Below, in pieces: positions 63,683-64,000 of a DNA stretch of 64,000 bases. A program made the translations under genes and the position numbers. The number at the start of each line of letters is the position of its first letter. Positions within the stretch are counted from its first letter, which is position 1. Origin of the DNA: Luteibacter flocculans (GTDB lineage: Bacteria; Pseudomonadota; Gammaproteobacteria; Xanthomonadales; Rhodanobacteraceae); assembly GCF_023612255.1 (NCBI RefSeq), contig NZ_CP063231.1, forward strand, positions 726,001 to 790,000, in the 5' to 3' direction. The notes under the pieces are model-generated. The model searched no databases. It had not been told where the DNA came from and saw nothing but the letters and a program-made list of their open reading frames with translations.

Positions 63683-64000
63683 TCACAAGTCGCCGTAGAG
63701 CGCCTGCAGTGCTGCGATGGCCGCAAGCCCTGCGGTCTCGGTACGCAGAATCCGAGGACCCAGCTTCAAGCCGGTGAACCCGGCGCCCGCCAGGGCGCTG
63801 CGGTCGCGCTCGCCGAAACCGCCTTCGGGCCCGATGGCCAGGATCGCCGCGTCGCGGAGCGCCAGCTCCGCGGGCCGCCGCGTGCCTTCCGGCAGGAGTG
63901 CCAGGCGCATCGGGCCGCCTTCGCCGAGGGACGCCAGCCAGGCGGCAAGCGGCACGGCCGGTTCGATCACCGGCACCCGCGCCCGGCCGCTTTGCTCGCA
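63683..64000 (-). CDS. rsmE: 16S rRNA (uracil-1498-N3)-methyltransferase RsmE, 3' part
   Basis: The 3' part of rsmE; the start lies beyond the window end. The visible 105 residues open at CEQSGRARVPVIEP and include the SPOUT-fold knot motif ILAIGPEGGFGERD, then LKLGPRILRTETAGLAAIAALQ. The enzyme methylates U1498 of 16S rRNA. An apparent internal start at 63976 is a GTG that reads through into the same frame, so the gene continues upstream. The REPIN-like cluster lies immediately downstream. Confidence 0.93.
   Translation of the reverse strand, partial: CEQSGRARVPVIEPAVPLAAWLASLGEGGPMRLALLPEGTRRPAELALRDAAILAIGPEGGFGERDRSALAGAGFTGLKLGPRILRTETAGLAAIAALQALYGDL

Overview
The window is high-GC, gene-dense chromosomal DNA of a gammaproteobacterium. 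The best fit is the Xanthomonadales/Lysobacterales, probably Rhodanobacteraceae (Luteibacter/Dyella type). This rests on the gene repertoire: a RibB fused to a dead RibA-like domain, a SapC-family protein, a paired proline-rich 'transmembrane repetitive' type protein, OxyR beside a mycobacterial-type AhpC/AhpD, and GlnS, EttA, XerD and DsbC of proteobacterial type. No rRNA, tRNA, CRISPR array, IS element or prophage was found.

Layout. 0-7.3 kb: a LuxR-type response regulator with a hybrid sensor kinase, a glnS-nucleoside deaminase-TVP38 unit, a DUF2007 gene, apt and an anchored hypothetical protein. 7.3-13.1 kb: a peroxide-defence module (oxyR, ahpC, ahpD, with an OxyR operator between oxyR and ahpC), a DUF1428 gene and an exported M1 aminopeptidase. 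13.1-18.7 kb: the accessory-looking part. It has a composite intergenic repeat, a LacI regulator with a Gfo/Idh oxidoreductase and a phytanoyl-CoA-dioxygenase-like gene around a perfect 18-bp operator palindrome, and a tandem duplication of a small secreted protein together with its promoter region and terminator. 18.7-30.3 kb: lipoprotein esterase, prmC, dxs, HNH endonuclease, SapC-family, pentapeptide-repeat, TRIC-type channel, GNAT, acyl-CoA dehydrogenase, WHy-like lipoprotein, SET-domain methyltransferase and PfpI/DJ-1 genes. 30.3-36.7 kb: an EF-G-like GTPase, two proline-rich TonB-like paralogues and an RDD protein. 36.7-43.8 kb: xerD, dsbC, a four-copy tandem array of a REPIN-like element, purL and a glycosyltransferase. 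43.8-52.8 kb: an EamA transporter, a GntR regulator, cstA with its YbdD partner, def, an XRE regulator, pyrF, ettA and a secreted metzincin-like protease. 52.9-64 kb: glyA-nrdR-ribD-(Gfo/Idh), an FMN riboswitch, then ribE-ribBX-ldcA-ribH-nusB-thiL-pgpA, an aldo/keto reductase, three more REPIN-like elements and the 3' part of rsmE, which runs off the window.

How the parts work together. The riboflavin block is the clearest pathway: RibD, RibE, the RibB half of RibBX and RibH are all present. GTP cyclohydrolase II activity must come from a RibA outside the window, because the RibA-like half of RibBX lacks its zinc cysteines. OxyR, AhpC and AhpD form a regulated peroxide-reduction set. LacI, Gfo/Idh and PhyH form a probable substrate-inducible set. 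The main non-genic structure is two families of dispersed intergenic repeats: the REPIN-like family at 38.5, 49.9 and 63.4-63.7 kb, and a second, unrelated family at 13.2 and 24.4 kb.
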